A model generated the notes under the pieces. That model saw only the letters and a list, made by a program, of their open reading frames with translations. It was not told where the DNA came from and did not search any database. This document shows, in pieces, positions 49,695 through 59,368 of a stretch of 64,000 bases of DNA. The first letter of the stretch is position 1, and the number at the start of each line of letters is the position of its first letter. The translations under genes were made by a program, and so were the position numbers. This DNA comes from an uncultured Pseudomonadales bacterium (GTDB lineage: Bacteria > Pseudomonadota > Gammaproteobacteria > Pseudomonadales > Azotimanducaceae): positions 2,232,001-2,296,000 of the forward strand of contig OY282455.1 of assembly GCA_958296195.1 (NCBI GenBank), given 5' to 3'.

Positions 49695-52600
49695 ATGAGG
49701 AATTCATTGTGGGTGCGCCGGCTCTTGCCGGCGATGGCGGTGGCCGCTGGGACGCTGGCTGGTTCATTGGCTCAGGCGGAGCAGGCCGACGGGCAGTCAG
49801 TCATGCTCGAAGAGGTCATCGTCACCGCCCAGCGTTCGGCGCAGAGCATTCAGGACGTGCCCATTGCGGTCACCGCCCTGACCGGGGACATGCTGCAGGA
49901 ACGGCAGACGATCAACCCGTCGGATCTGCAGATGAACGCCCCCAACGTCAGTTTCACCGCCACCAACTTCGGCAACTCCAGCTTCAGCATTCGGGGCATC
50001 GGGCGGTTGGTGATCAGCACCACCGGCGAGGCCGGCGTGTCAACGCATCTGAATGAGATTGCGGTGGCGACCAACCTGAACAGCATTGAGTTCTTCGACA
50101 TGGAGCGGGTGGAAATCCTGCGCGGTCCCCAAGGCACCCTGTTCGGCCGCAACGCCACCGGCGGCGCCATCAACTTCGTCACCAAGATGCCGGACTACGA
50201 GCGCTTTGATGGCTTCGCCGACATTGAAGTGGGGGACTACAGCCACACGCGGTTCAAAGGGGCGTTGAACCTGCCCTTGGGGGAGCGCATGGGCGTTCGC
50301 ATTGCCGGCTTCAAGCTGGACCGGGACGGCTACACCAAGAACCTCGCCTACGGCCAAACGGGCACTGACGGCAGCACCCTAACCGGCATTGATGACGACA
50401 TTGACGGTCGGGACATTACGGCGCTGCGCGCCACCTTCGCTTGGGACCTCACCGAACAAGCCAGCCTTTGGGTGCAGTACAACCGCTTTGACGAAGACGA
50501 CGACCGGGCGCGCATCACCAACCAAGTTTGCGTGCGCAATCCTCTGCCAACCGATGGTTGCCTGCCTGACGAGTTCGGCTTTGATTTCCCCCATCTTGGC
50601 GCCACCACCGCCGGCATCTTCGCGGCCTTAGGGGGAGCGCTGCCGTTCGGGGCGGATGGCTCCGACCCCTCGCTGTACGTCTTCCCCAAGCCGCGCATCG
50701 ACGGTTTTCGGGAGATCCACACGGACTACGATCCGGTGTATCAGGACGAGGAGGATCTCTTCACCGGCGGCTTCAACTATGACTTCGGCAACTTCAACCT
50801 GAACCTGCTAGGCGCTTATCAAAAGCGCGAGTTCCTGTCCCGGCAGGACTACGCCATGGACGTGGGCGCCAACCTCAGCGCCACACCCCTCAATCCGTCT
50901 GGTTTGTGGCCCATCTCCGAGCCGGCCGGCGGCGCCGGCGACGACTGGCGGTCTGGACCCTGCAATTTGTTTGAAGGCACCGCCGGCGTGCCCGGCGGCT
51001 GCATTTTGCCCGTGGACCAGACCCGGGTGTTTGCTTACGACCAAGCGGACAGCGATTCCGAATACTGGACGGTGGAGGGGCGTTTGCAGACCACTCTTGA
51101 CGGCCCCTTCAATTTCCAGGTCGGCGCCAGCATCTATAACGCGGAAAGCAATACGGACTACTATGTGCTGGCCAACACTCTGGATTTGGTGACTGCCTAC
51201 GGCACCCCCGCGCTTGGCGGCTTGCGGCTGTACCCGGGCTTTTTCAACAATACCAACAACCCGTCGGAAGGCGTACAGCAAGATGGCTGGGCGAGCTTTG
51301 GCGAGCTTTACATCGACATTGCTGACAACCTGAAGCTGACCGCCGGCCTGCGCTACAACAAGGACAACAAGGAAGTCGGCGACACCAGCGTGTTGTTCAA
51401 TTCCGCCAATGCGAACGCGGCCTTGGGCGGCCTGTTCGGGGCGAACCCCATCTGGCTGCGCACACCCATGTTCCTTCACTTGGCCGCCTTGGCCGCCAAT
51501 CCTGCTGCGCCGCTGGATGCCGCTTCGACCAAGGTGCTGGAATTCTGGGACGCCTCGGGCGTTTATGCCGAGAACGCCCCGGTCGCCGCTGGAGGCATCG
51601 CCGCGCTTACCATTGCTCAGGGAGTGGGAGCGGGTACGATCCCGTTTGCAGCGCTGCCCACCGTCCTTGCGGGCCTGCCGCCCGTTTTTCAGAACACGGT
51701 GCTGACCTTGTTCACCCAGAATCCGGAACTCATTGCGCAGGACCCGGGCATTATGGCGGCCGGTGCTGCGATGAACGCCATCGCCGCCGCAGTGCCGCCG
51801 GTTCCCGGCTTCGGCGAAACCCGCTTCGCAACCGGCAGCCCCAGCAAGGAGGATTGGTCCGAGCTCAGCGGCCGTGTGGGCCTCGACTGGCAAATCAACG
51901 ACAACAGCATGGTCTATGGGTTCTACAACCAGGGCTACAAGCCGGGCGGCTTCAACCCGGCCATTCCCCCGCAGTTTCAGGCCACCTCGGCATTCACCTT
52001 TGGTGCGGAGAAAATCGGCGCCTGGGAATTCGGCACCAAGAACAGCTTTCAAGACGGACGGCTGGTGCTGAACGGCAGCTTCTTCCTCTACGACTACTCC
52101 GGCATGCAGATCACGCGCATCGTCAACAACAGTTCGATCAACGAAAACATAGACGCCGACATCATGGGCATCGAAATCGAGGGCCTATGGCAGCCAGAGG
52201 CGCTGCCAGGGCTGGCGGTGGATTTCGCCTACGGCTGGCTTAGCGCGGAGGTGGACGGCGCCACATCCGTCGATCCGATCAACCGCACCGGAAGCAACCC
52301 GGACTATGTCTTGCTGAAGAACATCGATCCCGGCTCCTTGACCGGCACAACCTATGTGGCCAGGCAATCCCAGATCAGCCAAGGTGTATTGGACGCCGCG
52401 CTGGCCGCGCAAGGTGCTCTGCTGCCGAACGTTGCCTATCCGGCCAACGCCGCCGGCGTCGCCATCCCAGCCTACTTCTCCAGAAACTTCCTCACAGCGG
52501 CCGGCGTGGAGACCTCCGACGGCATTCCCGTTGACTTGGACGGCAACCAACTGCCGAACTCCCCGGAGCATACGATTAGGCTTGGCCTTGCCTATTCATG

Positions 52601-52907
52601 GGAGGTTCCGGCCATCCGCGGCTCGCTCACGGCCCGTTGGGACTACTATTGGCAGGATGGCTCCTACGCCCGGGAGTTCAACACCATCGGCGACGAGATC
52701 GACAGCTGGGACCAGCACAACGCCTCGCTCATCTACGAGAGCCGGGACCAGCGTTGGACGGTCAGGGCCTGGGTGCGCAACATCGCCAATGACGACAACG
52801 TCACCGGCAAGTACGTCACCGCCGATACGTCCGGCTCCTTCAGGAACTACTTCCTAACCGAACCACGCATCTACGGCGCCTCCGTTCGCTTCAACTTCGG
52901 AGCTTAG
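49695..52907 (+). CDS. TonB-dependent outer-membrane receptor
   Basis: A 1070-residue receptor. A signal peptide (MRNSLWVRRLLPAMAVAAG to QAEQ) is followed by the TonB box region EEVIVTAQRSAQSIQDVPIA, the plug (SIRGIGR, RVEILRGPQGTLFGRNATGG) and the barrel ending in FNFGA (terminal Phe-rich strand). Longer than most (about 750-800), because extracellular loops around residues 570-720 are enlarged. Ligand unknown; sequence likeness to catabolic receptors of steroid- and polymer-degrading bacteria fits the CoA enzymes downstream. AGGAGGGG lies six bases before ATG 49695; the upstream ATG 49629 is less likely. Confidence 0.94.
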   Translation: MRNSLWVRRLLPAMAVAAGTLAGSLAQAEQADGQSVMLEEVIVTAQRSAQSIQDVPIAVTALTGDMLQERQTINPSDLQMNAPNVSFTATNFGNSSFSIRGIGRLVISTTGEAGVSTHLNEIAVATNLNSIEFFDMERVEILRGPQGTLFGRNATGGAINFVTKMPDYERFDGFADIEVGDYSHTRFKGALNLPLGERMGVRIAGFKLDRDGYTKNLAYGQTGTDGSTLTGIDDDIDGRDITALRATFAWDLTEQASLWVQYNRFDEDDDRARITNQVCVRNPLPTDGCLPDEFGFDFPHLGATTAGIFAALGGALPFGADGSDPSLYVFPKPRIDGFREIHTDYDPVYQDEEDLFTGGFNYDFGNFNLNLLGAYQKREFLSRQDYAMDVGANLSATPLNPSGLWPISEPAGGAGDDWRSGPCNLFEGTAGVPGGCILPVDQTRVFAYDQADSDSEYWTVEGRLQTTLDGPFNFQVGASIYNAESNTDYYVLANTLDLVTAYGTPALGGLRLYPGFFNNTNNPSEGVQQDGWASFGELYIDIADNLKLTAGLRYNKDNKEVGDTSVLFNSANANAALGGLFGANPIWLRTPMFLHLAALAANPAAPLDAASTKVLEFWDASGVYAENAPVAAGGIAALTIAQGVGAGTIPFAALPTVLAGLPPVFQNTVLTLFTQNPELIAQDPGIMAAGAAMNAIAAAVPPVPGFGETRFATGSPSKEDWSELSGRVGLDWQINDNSMVYGFYNQGYKPGGFNPAIPPQFQATSAFTFGAEKIGAWEFGTKNSFQDGRLVLNGSFFLYDYSGMQITRIVNNSSINENIDADIMGIEIEGLWQPEALPGLAVDFAYGWLSAEVDGATSVDPINRTGSNPDYVLLKNIDPGSLTGTTYVARQSQISQGVLDAALAAQGALLPNVAYPANAAGVAIPAYFSRNFLTAAGVETSDGIPVDLDGNQLPNSPEHTIRLGLAYSWEVPAIRGSLTARWDYYWQDGSYAREFNTIGDEIDSWDQHNASLIYESRDQRWTVRAWVRNIANDDNVTGKYVTADTSGSFRNYFLTEPRIYGASVRFNFGA

Positions 52908-52917
52908 GGAAGGCGGC

Positions 52918-54057
52918 ATGGGTCCCCTGAGCGGGCTGAGGGTCGTCGAACTGCAAGGCATCGGCCCGGGGCCGTTTTGCGCCATGATGCTGGCGGACAT
53001 GGGGGCGGAGGTCATTCGCGTTGACCGGGCCTCCGCCGTTGGCCAAGGCGCCGGACGGGCGGACGTTTTGGCCAGAGGCCGCCGCAGCGTCGCCGTGGAC
53101 CTCAAGCACGGCGAGGGCGTGGAGGTCGTTCTGAAGCTGCTCGAGCGGGCAGACGTCCTGATCGAGGGGTTCCGGCCCGGAGTCATGGAGCGCCTTGGCC
53201 TGGGCCCCGAGGTTTGCTTGGAGCGCAACCCGCGTCTGATCTATGGCCGCATGACCGGTTGGGGCCAAACCGGAACCCTAGCCAAAGCGGCCGGCCACGA
53301 CATCAACTACATTTCCCTGACCGCCGCCCTGCATTCCATCGGCCAGCCGGACGGTCCGCCAGTGCCGCCCCTCAACTTGGTGGGCGACTTCGGCGGCGGC
53401 GGCATGCTGCTGGCCTTCGGCGTGGTTGCGGCGCTCTTTGAGAGGGCGCAGTCCGGCCAAGGCCAAGTGGTGGACGCCGCCATGACCGACGGCTCCGCCC
53501 TGCTGATGAACGGTATTTTCGGCATGATGAACACTGGCCACTGGCGGCCGGAGCGGGGCACGAACCTGCTCGACGGCGGCGGCCACTTCTACGGTGTTTA
53601 TGCAACCAAGGACGGCAAGCACATCTCCATCGGCGCCCTTGAACCGCAGTTCTACGCCCTGCTGCTGGAGAAGTCCGGCCTTGGGCAGGAAAGCGACCTG
53701 TCCCCGCAGCTGGACCGCGATGACTGGCCGGCCATGCGGCAGCGCCTTACGCGCATCTTCAAGACCAAGACCCGCGACGAATGGGACGCCATCATGCTGG
53801 GCACGGACATCTGCTATGCGCCGGTGCTGAACTTTCAGGACGCGGTCAACCATCCCCACAACCGCTCCCGCAACACCTTCGTGGAGGTGGACGGCCTGCA
53901 CCAAGCCGCGCCGGCGCCCCGCTTCAGCCGCTCCCCGGCGGCAACTCCGCCCGCCGCCGCCGCCCCCGGTGCCCACACCGACGAGGTTCTCGCAGACTGC
54001 AACTTTAGCCCAGAGGAAATAGGGCGCCTGCGGGAGGTGGGCGCAGTGGCCGGCTGA
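52918..54057 (+). CDS. CaiB/BaiF family CoA transferase, alpha-methylacyl-CoA racemase-like
   Basis: A 379-residue class III CoA transferase. PLSGLRVVELQGIGPGPFCAMML at the N-terminus, NPRLIYGRMTGWGQTG, AGHDINYISLTAALH and VGDFGGGGMLL with the catalytic His/Asp of racemases rather than the CoA-transferase Asp identify the alpha-methylacyl-CoA racemase group (racemases of 2-methylacyl-CoA in branched-chain or steroid side-chain oxidation). It starts ten bases past the receptor stop and precedes an acyl-CoA dehydrogenase. Confidence 0.88.
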   Translation: MGPLSGLRVVELQGIGPGPFCAMMLADMGAEVIRVDRASAVGQGAGRADVLARGRRSVAVDLKHGEGVEVVLKLLERADVLIEGFRPGVMERLGLGPEVCLERNPRLIYGRMTGWGQTGTLAKAAGHDINYISLTAALHSIGQPDGPPVPPLNLVGDFGGGGMLLAFGVVAALFERAQSGQGQVVDAAMTDGSALLMNGIFGMMNTGHWRPERGTNLLDGGGHFYGVYATKDGKHISIGALEPQFYALLLEKSGLGQESDLSPQLDRDDWPAMRQRLTRIFKTKTRDEWDAIMLGTDICYAPVLNFQDAVNHPHNRSRNTFVEVDGLHQAAPAPRFSRSPAATPPAAAAPGAHTDEVLADCNFSPEEIGRLREVGAVAG

Positions 54058-54185
54058 TTCGCTTGCGTTGGCGGACTAGGTTCAGCGCCATTTGCCTGGG
54101 TTGCTCGGCTTTGGCCGACTAAGCCCTTCACAAAGCCGGTGTTCATGGGTTAAAAACCACCCTCAACTGCAACGGGGAGCGCCAC

Positions 54186-55478
54186 ATGGCTTGGGACTTT
54201 GAAACGGATCCTGCCTTTCAGCGAGAATTGGATTGGATGGACGCATTCGTGCGGGAGGAAATCGCACCGCTGGACTTCATCATCGGCCATCCCAACGACT
54301 TTGCGGACCCCAACCGCGCCAAGCTGATTCCACCCTTGCAGCGGCAGGTGAAGGAGCGTGGGCTTTGGGCCTGTCACCTTGGCCCGGAGCTCGGCGGCCA
54401 AGGCTACGGCCAACTGAAGCTGGGCCTGATCAACGAGATCCTAGGCCGGGCCAAGTGCGCCCCGGTGGTGTTCGGCTGCCAAGCGCCGGACTCCGGCAAC
54501 GCCGAAATCCTTGCCCACTACGGCACCGTTGCGCAAAAGGACCGCTACCTGCAGCCCTTGCTGGACAACGAAATCTGCTCCTGCTACTCCATGACGGAGC
54601 CGCAGGGCGGGGCGGACCCCAAGGTTTTCAAGTGCCGCGCCGAACTCATCGGCGACGAATGGGTCATCAACGGCGAAAAGTGGTTCTCCTCCAACGCCCG
54701 CTACGCCTCCTTTTTGATCGTGATGGCGGTGACGGACCCGGAGGCGCCGCCCTATCAGCGCATGTCCATGTTCATCGTGCCGGCCGACACGCCCGGCGTT
54801 GAAATTCTGCGCAACGTCGGGGTGGGCTTTGAGGGCAAGGGCGCCCACGCCTACATCCGCTACAGCGATGTGCGCATTCCCCGGGACCATCTGCTCGGCG
54901 AGGTCGGCCAAGGCTTCGTCGTCGCCCAAACCCGGCTGGGCGGCGGGCGCATCCACCACGCCATGCGCACGGTGGGCAAGATTCAGCAGGCGTTCGACAT
55001 GATGTGCGAACGCACTCTGTCTCGGGAGACCCAGGGCGAGGTGCTGGCCAAGAAGCAGTTGGTGCAGGCCATGATCGCCGACAGCTGGATAGACATCGAA
55101 CAGTTCCGCCTGTTCGTGCTGCGCACCGCCTGGAAGATCGACAAGCTGAAGAACTACAAGGCCGTGCGGGCGGACATCTCAGCCGTTAAGGCGCAGATGC
55201 CCAAGGTGTACTACGACGTCTATTCCCGCGCCGTGCAGATCCACGGCTCCCTCGGCATCTCCAACGAAATGCCCTTCGCCGCCGGCGTGCTGGACAGCTT
55301 CCACATGGCCTTGGCGGACGGCCCCACCGAAGTGCATAAGGTCACCGTCGCCCGCCAAGTGCTCGGCCACTACCAAGGCACCGAAGAGCTATTCCCGGAC
55401 TACCACCTAATCAAGCGCCGCGAGGAAGCCTTGGCCAAGTACGCGGACCTAATCGAAATGGAGGTGGCTGCCGCCTGA
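54186..55478 (+). CDS. Acyl-CoA dehydrogenase family flavoenzyme
   Basis: A 430-residue FAD enzyme introducing an alpha,beta double bond into acyl-CoA. GQLKLGLINEILGRAK, CYSMTEPQGGADPKVF (FAD/substrate motif), KWFSSNARYASFLIVMA, RLGGGRIHHAMRTVGKIQQA and QIHGSLGISNEMPFA with GPTEVHKVTVARQVLG near the C-terminus match ACAD10/11-type members. GGGGAG is six bases before the ATG. With the racemase-like gene it suggests catabolism of branched or unusual acyl-CoA. The precise substrate is unknown. Confidence 0.92.
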   Translation: MAWDFETDPAFQRELDWMDAFVREEIAPLDFIIGHPNDFADPNRAKLIPPLQRQVKERGLWACHLGPELGGQGYGQLKLGLINEILGRAKCAPVVFGCQAPDSGNAEILAHYGTVAQKDRYLQPLLDNEICSCYSMTEPQGGADPKVFKCRAELIGDEWVINGEKWFSSNARYASFLIVMAVTDPEAPPYQRMSMFIVPADTPGVEILRNVGVGFEGKGAHAYIRYSDVRIPRDHLLGEVGQGFVVAQTRLGGGRIHHAMRTVGKIQQAFDMMCERTLSRETQGEVLAKKQLVQAMIADSWIDIEQFRLFVLRTAWKIDKLKNYKAVRADISAVKAQMPKVYYDVYSRAVQIHGSLGISNEMPFAAGVLDSFHMALADGPTEVHKVTVARQVLGHYQGTEELFPDYHLIKRREEALAKYADLIEMEVAAA

Positions 55479-55528
55479 CTGGGTTTTCTTGGGGAGCGAC
55501 CACAACCAGCAACGCCGATTGCACACCA

Positions 55529-56596
55529 ATGTTTACGCGTATCAAAATCCAGAATTTCCGTACTTTCAATGAGTTGGAAATCTCCGATCTTGGCCGGATC
55601 AATCTGTTCACCGGCGCGAACAACTCCGGTAAAACCAGTTTGCTGGAAGCGCTCTTCCTGCTGTCCGGGGCTGGGAATCCGCACCTAGTCTTGAACTCCA
55701 ACGTGCTACGGGGATTTGATCAAAACGCCACGTTGGTGAAAACGATGTCCACTGACCTTCAGCGGGACCTGTGGAAGGAACTGTTTCCCCAATTGGACGT
55801 CAGCAAAACCATAGAAGTTGCGGGCGATCATGATTCGCTCGGCAAGCTGACTATGGAAATTTCGCTGGAGCGGCCTTCCATCACCAAGGTGGCCCATGAT
55901 GCAAATGGCAATTTGTCGGCGACAAACTTCGCAGAGGAACGGGTGCTCGCCATCCGCTTCAGCAACTCCGGGACTGAGCAAAACGAAAGCCAAATTCGCT
56001 TGACGGCGCAAGGATTTGAATTCTCCCCGCCCTCTTCTGCCACTGCGTCCCCCCCAGCGATACTACTCCTGTCTCGGACCAGCACCATTCAGGACGACGC
56101 TAGGCGCTTAGGAAAACTAAGAACCCAAAAACGTGGGGGCCTCCTTCTTGACGCACTGCGTGTTGTTGAACCAAAGCTGATCGCCATTGAGGACAACACC
56201 GCCAGTGGCGCACCCATGCTTTGGGGCGACGTGGGGCTTTCCGAATTGGTGCCCCTGCCCGTCATGGGAGAAGGAATGACCCGAATTGCCCGGCTCGTTC
56301 TAGCCATATCATCGGTTCCGCATGGGGCGGTGTTGGTGGATGAAGTCGAAAACGGCTTACACCACTCCATTCTGCAGAAGGTTTGGAAGGTGATCGACGT
56401 GGCAGCAAGGGAGTTCAACACGCAGATCTTCGCCACTTCGCATAGCCTAGAGTGCGCCGCAGCCGCTCACAACGCCTTGGCCCCCAGAGTTTTTCGCCTG
56501 CATCGGCTTGAAGCCGGCGATGCCAAATGCCGATGTGTCACGTATGAACCAGAATCAATCGATGCCGCGTTCAAACATGATCTTGAGGTCAGGTGA
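55529..56596 (+). CDS. OLD-like AAA ATPase of a probable defence pair
   Basis: A 355-residue ATPase. INLFTGANNSGKTSLLEALF (25-44) is the Walker A; VLVDEVENGLHHSI (about 268-281) the Walker B with a catalytic Glu; FATSHSLECAAA the H-loop. There is a middle region of about 150 residues and the LVPLPVMGEGMTRIARLVLA signature. This AAA_21-type ATPase is the pattern of OLD nucleases and of AriA in PARIS, but the TOPRIM is in the next gene. Start ATG 55529. Its stop overlaps the next start in GTGA. GC a little lower than neighbours. Confidence 0.82.
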   Translation: MFTRIKIQNFRTFNELEISDLGRINLFTGANNSGKTSLLEALFLLSGAGNPHLVLNSNVLRGFDQNATLVKTMSTDLQRDLWKELFPQLDVSKTIEVAGDHDSLGKLTMEISLERPSITKVAHDANGNLSATNFAEERVLAIRFSNSGTEQNESQIRLTAQGFEFSPPSSATASPPAILLLSRTSTIQDDARRLGKLRTQKRGGLLLDALRVVEPKLIAIEDNTASGAPMLWGDVGLSELVPLPVMGEGMTRIARLVLAISSVPHGAVLVDEVENGLHHSILQKVWKVIDVAAREFNTQIFATSHSLECAAAAHNALAPRVFRLHRLEAGDAKCRCVTYEPESIDAAFKHDLEVR

Positions 56597-57261
56597 CCGT
56601 GGCTCCGGTGATACGGATAGAGTCCAGCATCCAGCTATTGGTGGAGGGAAACGATCAGCGCAACTTCTTTGAAGCTTTCATTCAGCACCTGTCGCTGGCC
56701 AACATTCAAATTCAGAACTTCGGTGGGGTGGACGATCTGCGCGGCTTCCTGCTCGCATTCAGGGATGCGCCGGGCTTTCAGGACAAGGTGCATGGCATCG
56801 GCATTGTCCGCGACTCGGAAACCTCCGCCAAATCAGCCTTTGAGAGCATTCGGTCGTCGTTACGGAACGCAGAACTGCCGGTACCAGATCGGACTTGGGA
56901 ACGCACCTCAACTGATCCGACAATAGCAGTGATGCTGCTGCCAGATGGCTGCAACGAGGGAATGCTCGAAACCCTTCTCTGCCAAACCTTCGCCGGCACA
57001 GCTATTGGCCAATGCATTGACGCCTTATTCGAGTGTGTGGAGCCCTTAGCCGAGCCCCCCACTAAGCGTCCCGAAAAAGCTCGCGCCCATGCCTATTTGG
57101 CCACAAGGCCTGACCCCCACCTTTCCGTGGGAGTGGCGGCAAAGAGAGGCTATTGGGATCTGGACCACAGCGCCTTCGGAGGCGTTCAAACCTTCCTAAA
57201 GTCGCTTGTGATCGTTCCGCCTACCCCCCTGCGCCGGGGGGCTGACGCCCATGGCCCCTAG
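56593..57261 (+). CDS. DUF3226 TOPRIM-like protein, partner of the ATPase
   Basis: A 222-residue protein. QLLVEGNDQRNFFEAF (14-29) holds the first acidic residue (E18), GIGIVRDSETSAKSAFESI the Asp pair (D74), and LLPDGCNEGMLETLL the third acidic region, as expected for a TOPRIM nuclease-like fold in the DUF3226 group. GTG 56593 overlaps the ATPase stop. In PARIS, OLD and related systems the ATPase senses a phage signal and the TOPRIM part cuts nucleic acid; by analogy this could be an abortive-infection effector. That role is inferred. Confidence 0.78.
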   Translation: MTVAPVIRIESSIQLLVEGNDQRNFFEAFIQHLSLANIQIQNFGGVDDLRGFLLAFRDAPGFQDKVHGIGIVRDSETSAKSAFESIRSSLRNAELPVPDRTWERTSTDPTIAVMLLPDGCNEGMLETLLCQTFAGTAIGQCIDALFECVEPLAEPPTKRPEKARAHAYLATRPDPHLSVGVAAKRGYWDLDHSAFGGVQTFLKSLVIVPPTPLRRGADAHGP

Positions 57262-57329
57262 TCCAAGTCGGCTCCAAGACGGATTTAACATAGCCTTCAT
57301 TTATGCGTAGGTGCGCCCGCACAGCACGG

Positions 57330-58292
57330 TCAGCCTGCTTTTTGCAGGCTGGTGAAGGCGCGGTTGATGAAATTGGCGGGGTCGCCGTAGGCTTCGTCAA
57401 ACTCGGCGGTGGGCTTCGCGGCCAGCACGGCGTCTAGGTTCGCGCCTTGGTCCATGAGCTCCGCTAGGCGCCCGCGCACGGTTTGCAGCATGTCGATGTA
57501 GTCGGCCAAGGCTTGGCGGTCCGTCACTGGGCCGTGGCCGGGGATGACTGTCGTGTTCTCGTCAATTTCGGCCAGCGCCGCCGCGCAAAAGCGAATCATG
57601 CCGTCCAGGTTGCCGCCGTTGTCCGCGTCGATGAACGGATAGCCGGTGTTGTTGAAGACGTCGCCCAAGTGTACGGCGTTCCTGCCCCTAAAGATGACGG
57701 CGGCGTCGCCGGTGGTGTGGGCCGCGCCGAAGTGCAGCAGGTCCACCTGCTCGCCGTTGAAGTGGAACTGCATGGCGTCCTTGAAGGTGATCGCCGGCCA
57801 AGCCTCCTGCGGATAGGCTTGCTGCCCGTACTGCATGGCCACCAAGTTGATGACGTTCGCCTTGGCCATCATCTCGCGGGAGTTGGTCTGCGCCACCAGC
57901 CAAGTGCCTTCCGGCCCCAAGGCCAGGTTGCCTTCGGCGTGGTCGAAGTGCCAATGGGTGTTGATGGCGAAGTCGATGTCGCCGCCGCCGAGTTCGGCGA
58001 TCTTCGCCTTGATCTTGGGCATCATCTGCGGGAACTGGTCATCGACGATCAGCACGCCGTCCTCGCCGATGCTGACGGCGATGTTGCCGCCGATGCCGAA
58101 GAAGACGTGCAGGCCTTCGGCGACCTTCTGCGTCTCGATTTCGGTGGCCTCGAAGTCCCAGCCGAAGGCGGCCGTGACGTCGTCAAGGCTCATCAGATCA
58201 TGGGCTTGGACCTTGCCGGCCAGTGCGGCCAGCAGGCCGGCCAATACAACTTTGCGCACTTTGCTTCTCCAGTCGATGATGAAATTGGCCAT
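57330..58292 (-). CDS. MBL-fold metallo-hydrolase, exported
   Basis: A 320-residue protein. A signal peptide (VRKVVLAGLLAALAGKVQA) is followed by FFGIGGNIAVSIGEDGVLIVDD, then NTHWHFDHAEGNLAL (zinc site HxHxDH), AHTTGDAAVIFRGRNAVHLGD and TVIPGHGPVTDRQALADY. This looks like the periplasmic metallo-beta-lactamase-like hydrolases rather than a real antibiotic resistance enzyme. ATG 58292 starts the signal peptide; an earlier ATG (58436) is unlikely. Next to a PQQ dehydrogenase, so a role in the quinoprotein system is conceivable. Confidence 0.85.
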   Translation of the reverse strand: MANFIIDWRSKVRKVVLAGLLAALAGKVQAHDLMSLDDVTAAFGWDFEATEIETQKVAEGLHVFFGIGGNIAVSIGEDGVLIVDDQFPQMMPKIKAKIAELGGGDIDFAINTHWHFDHAEGNLALGPEGTWLVAQTNSREMMAKANVINLVAMQYGQQAYPQEAWPAITFKDAMQFHFNGEQVDLLHFGAAHTTGDAAVIFRGRNAVHLGDVFNNTGYPFIDADNGGNLDGMIRFCAAALAEIDENTTVIPGHGPVTDRQALADYIDMLQTVRGRLAELMDQGANLDAVLAAKPTAEFDEAYGDPANFINRAFTSLQKAG

Positions 58293-58593
58293 TGCACTCC
58301 AGTGCAAGGCTAACCCAACGGCTGGGGTGCGTCCAGCGTTCTCGGCCAACGGGTCACTCCCTGCGCCGTCACGCGATGCCGTGCATCTTCCATGGCACCC
58401 GAAAACCGTGCAGAACCAACTCCGCCGCCAATGCACCTCTCTTGAGGACAGCCCGATTTGGCCCAGCGTCCGCTTTCCACTATGCTAGGCGCCCGAACCG
58501 GCCGTCGGGCGGCTTGCCATTGGCGGGGAAGGGGAAGGGGAAGGGGAAGGGGAAGAGTTTTCCTTGGCAGCGCAAACAAATTCGGGAGGAATG
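58293..58593. other. Divergent intergenic region with GGGGAA repeats
   Basis: 301 bases between the MBL hydrolase gene and the PNPOx-like gene. The only structure is a five-unit hexanucleotide repeat at 58525-58554. No clear promoter boxes. Confidence 0.5.
58525..58554 (+). repeat. GGGGAA tandem repeat, five copies
   Basis: Five perfect units of GGGGAA, 39 bases before the start of the PNPOx-like gene. Five runs of four G on one strand could form a G-quadruplex. Copy number might change by slippage and alter promoter or leader spacing. Confidence 0.9.
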
Positions 58594-59187
58594 ATGGCGC
58601 ATACCCATGATCATGAAATCGTTTCGATTTATCCGTTTTCGGACGAGGAGGTCGATCAACTGATGAACAACTCCAACGAGTGCGTTCTGATGTGGTCCAC
58701 CAAGGACGGCTGGCCAGTGGGGGTCACCCACGCCTTCCTCTGGCATGAGGGCAAAATTTGGGTGACTTTTGCTGTCCATAGACACCGGGCGGCGGCCATC
58801 CGTCGGGACAATCGAGTGTCCGTGAACGTCAGCAGCGGCGGCTACCCGGCCGGCGCATCGGCGGACCTGCCCACCGGCGCCATCACCTTCAAGGGCACCG
58901 GCGAGTTCTTTGAGGACGACGCAACCAAGCAATGGTTCTACACGGCCCTGTCGAAGAAGCTGAACCCCGACAGCGCAGAGGGTGAGGAGTTCTTCACCAA
59001 TCTGCTCGACTCGCCGTTGCGGGTCATGCTGGCCATCACGCCGGTCAAGAAGATCATGTACAACGGCAAAAAGGCCCAAGCGCACATGGCCGGCGTCATT
59101 CCCGAGGAGGAGCTTGGCGAGCGCCTGCCGGTGGATGAGGAACGCATGAACCAGGAGCGGGCGAAGCGCGGGCTGCCGCCTCGGTAG
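58594..59187 (+). CDS. Pyridoxamine 5'-phosphate oxidase-like flavin-binding protein
   Basis: A 197-residue split-barrel flavin protein. VSIYPFSDEEVDQLMNNSNE is followed by LMWSTKDGWPVGVTHAFLW and WVTFAVHRHRAAAIRRDNRV, the flavin-binding pattern of PNPOx-like (F420 or FMN) proteins, and a C-terminal helical tail. No specific substrate. GGGAGGA precedes the ATG at 58594 (ATG 58591 possible). It is in front of the PQQ dehydrogenase gene by 180 bases. Confidence 0.82.
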   Translation: MAHTHDHEIVSIYPFSDEEVDQLMNNSNECVLMWSTKDGWPVGVTHAFLWHEGKIWVTFAVHRHRAAAIRRDNRVSVNVSSGGYPAGASADLPTGAITFKGTGEFFEDDATKQWFYTALSKKLNPDSAEGEEFFTNLLDSPLRVMLAITPVKKIMYNGKKAQAHMAGVIPEEELGERLPVDEERMNQERAKRGLPPR

Positions 59188-59368
59188 GCGCCAGACGCCC
59201 GCCGGCCACTGAGCCGCCGGGTCCCTTAAGGGAGGCGCGGCACCGGCAAGGTGCTTTGGGTGCCCGTAGCTAGGCCGGTCCTGTGCGTTTTGGCGTTGCA
59301 GCGGCGGGCGTCCATCCCGGTCGCTGTGAGGTTCTTGGTTTGCGGAACGCGCCGGGTGCTGGGCGTGA

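Noticed and set aside
50808-52052. 414-codon minus-strand frame
   Set aside because: Opposite the TonB receptor, no family features; the plus-strand gene is clear.
57483-58313. 276-codon plus-strand frame
   Set aside because: Opposite the MBL hydrolase, which has its zinc motif and signal peptide.
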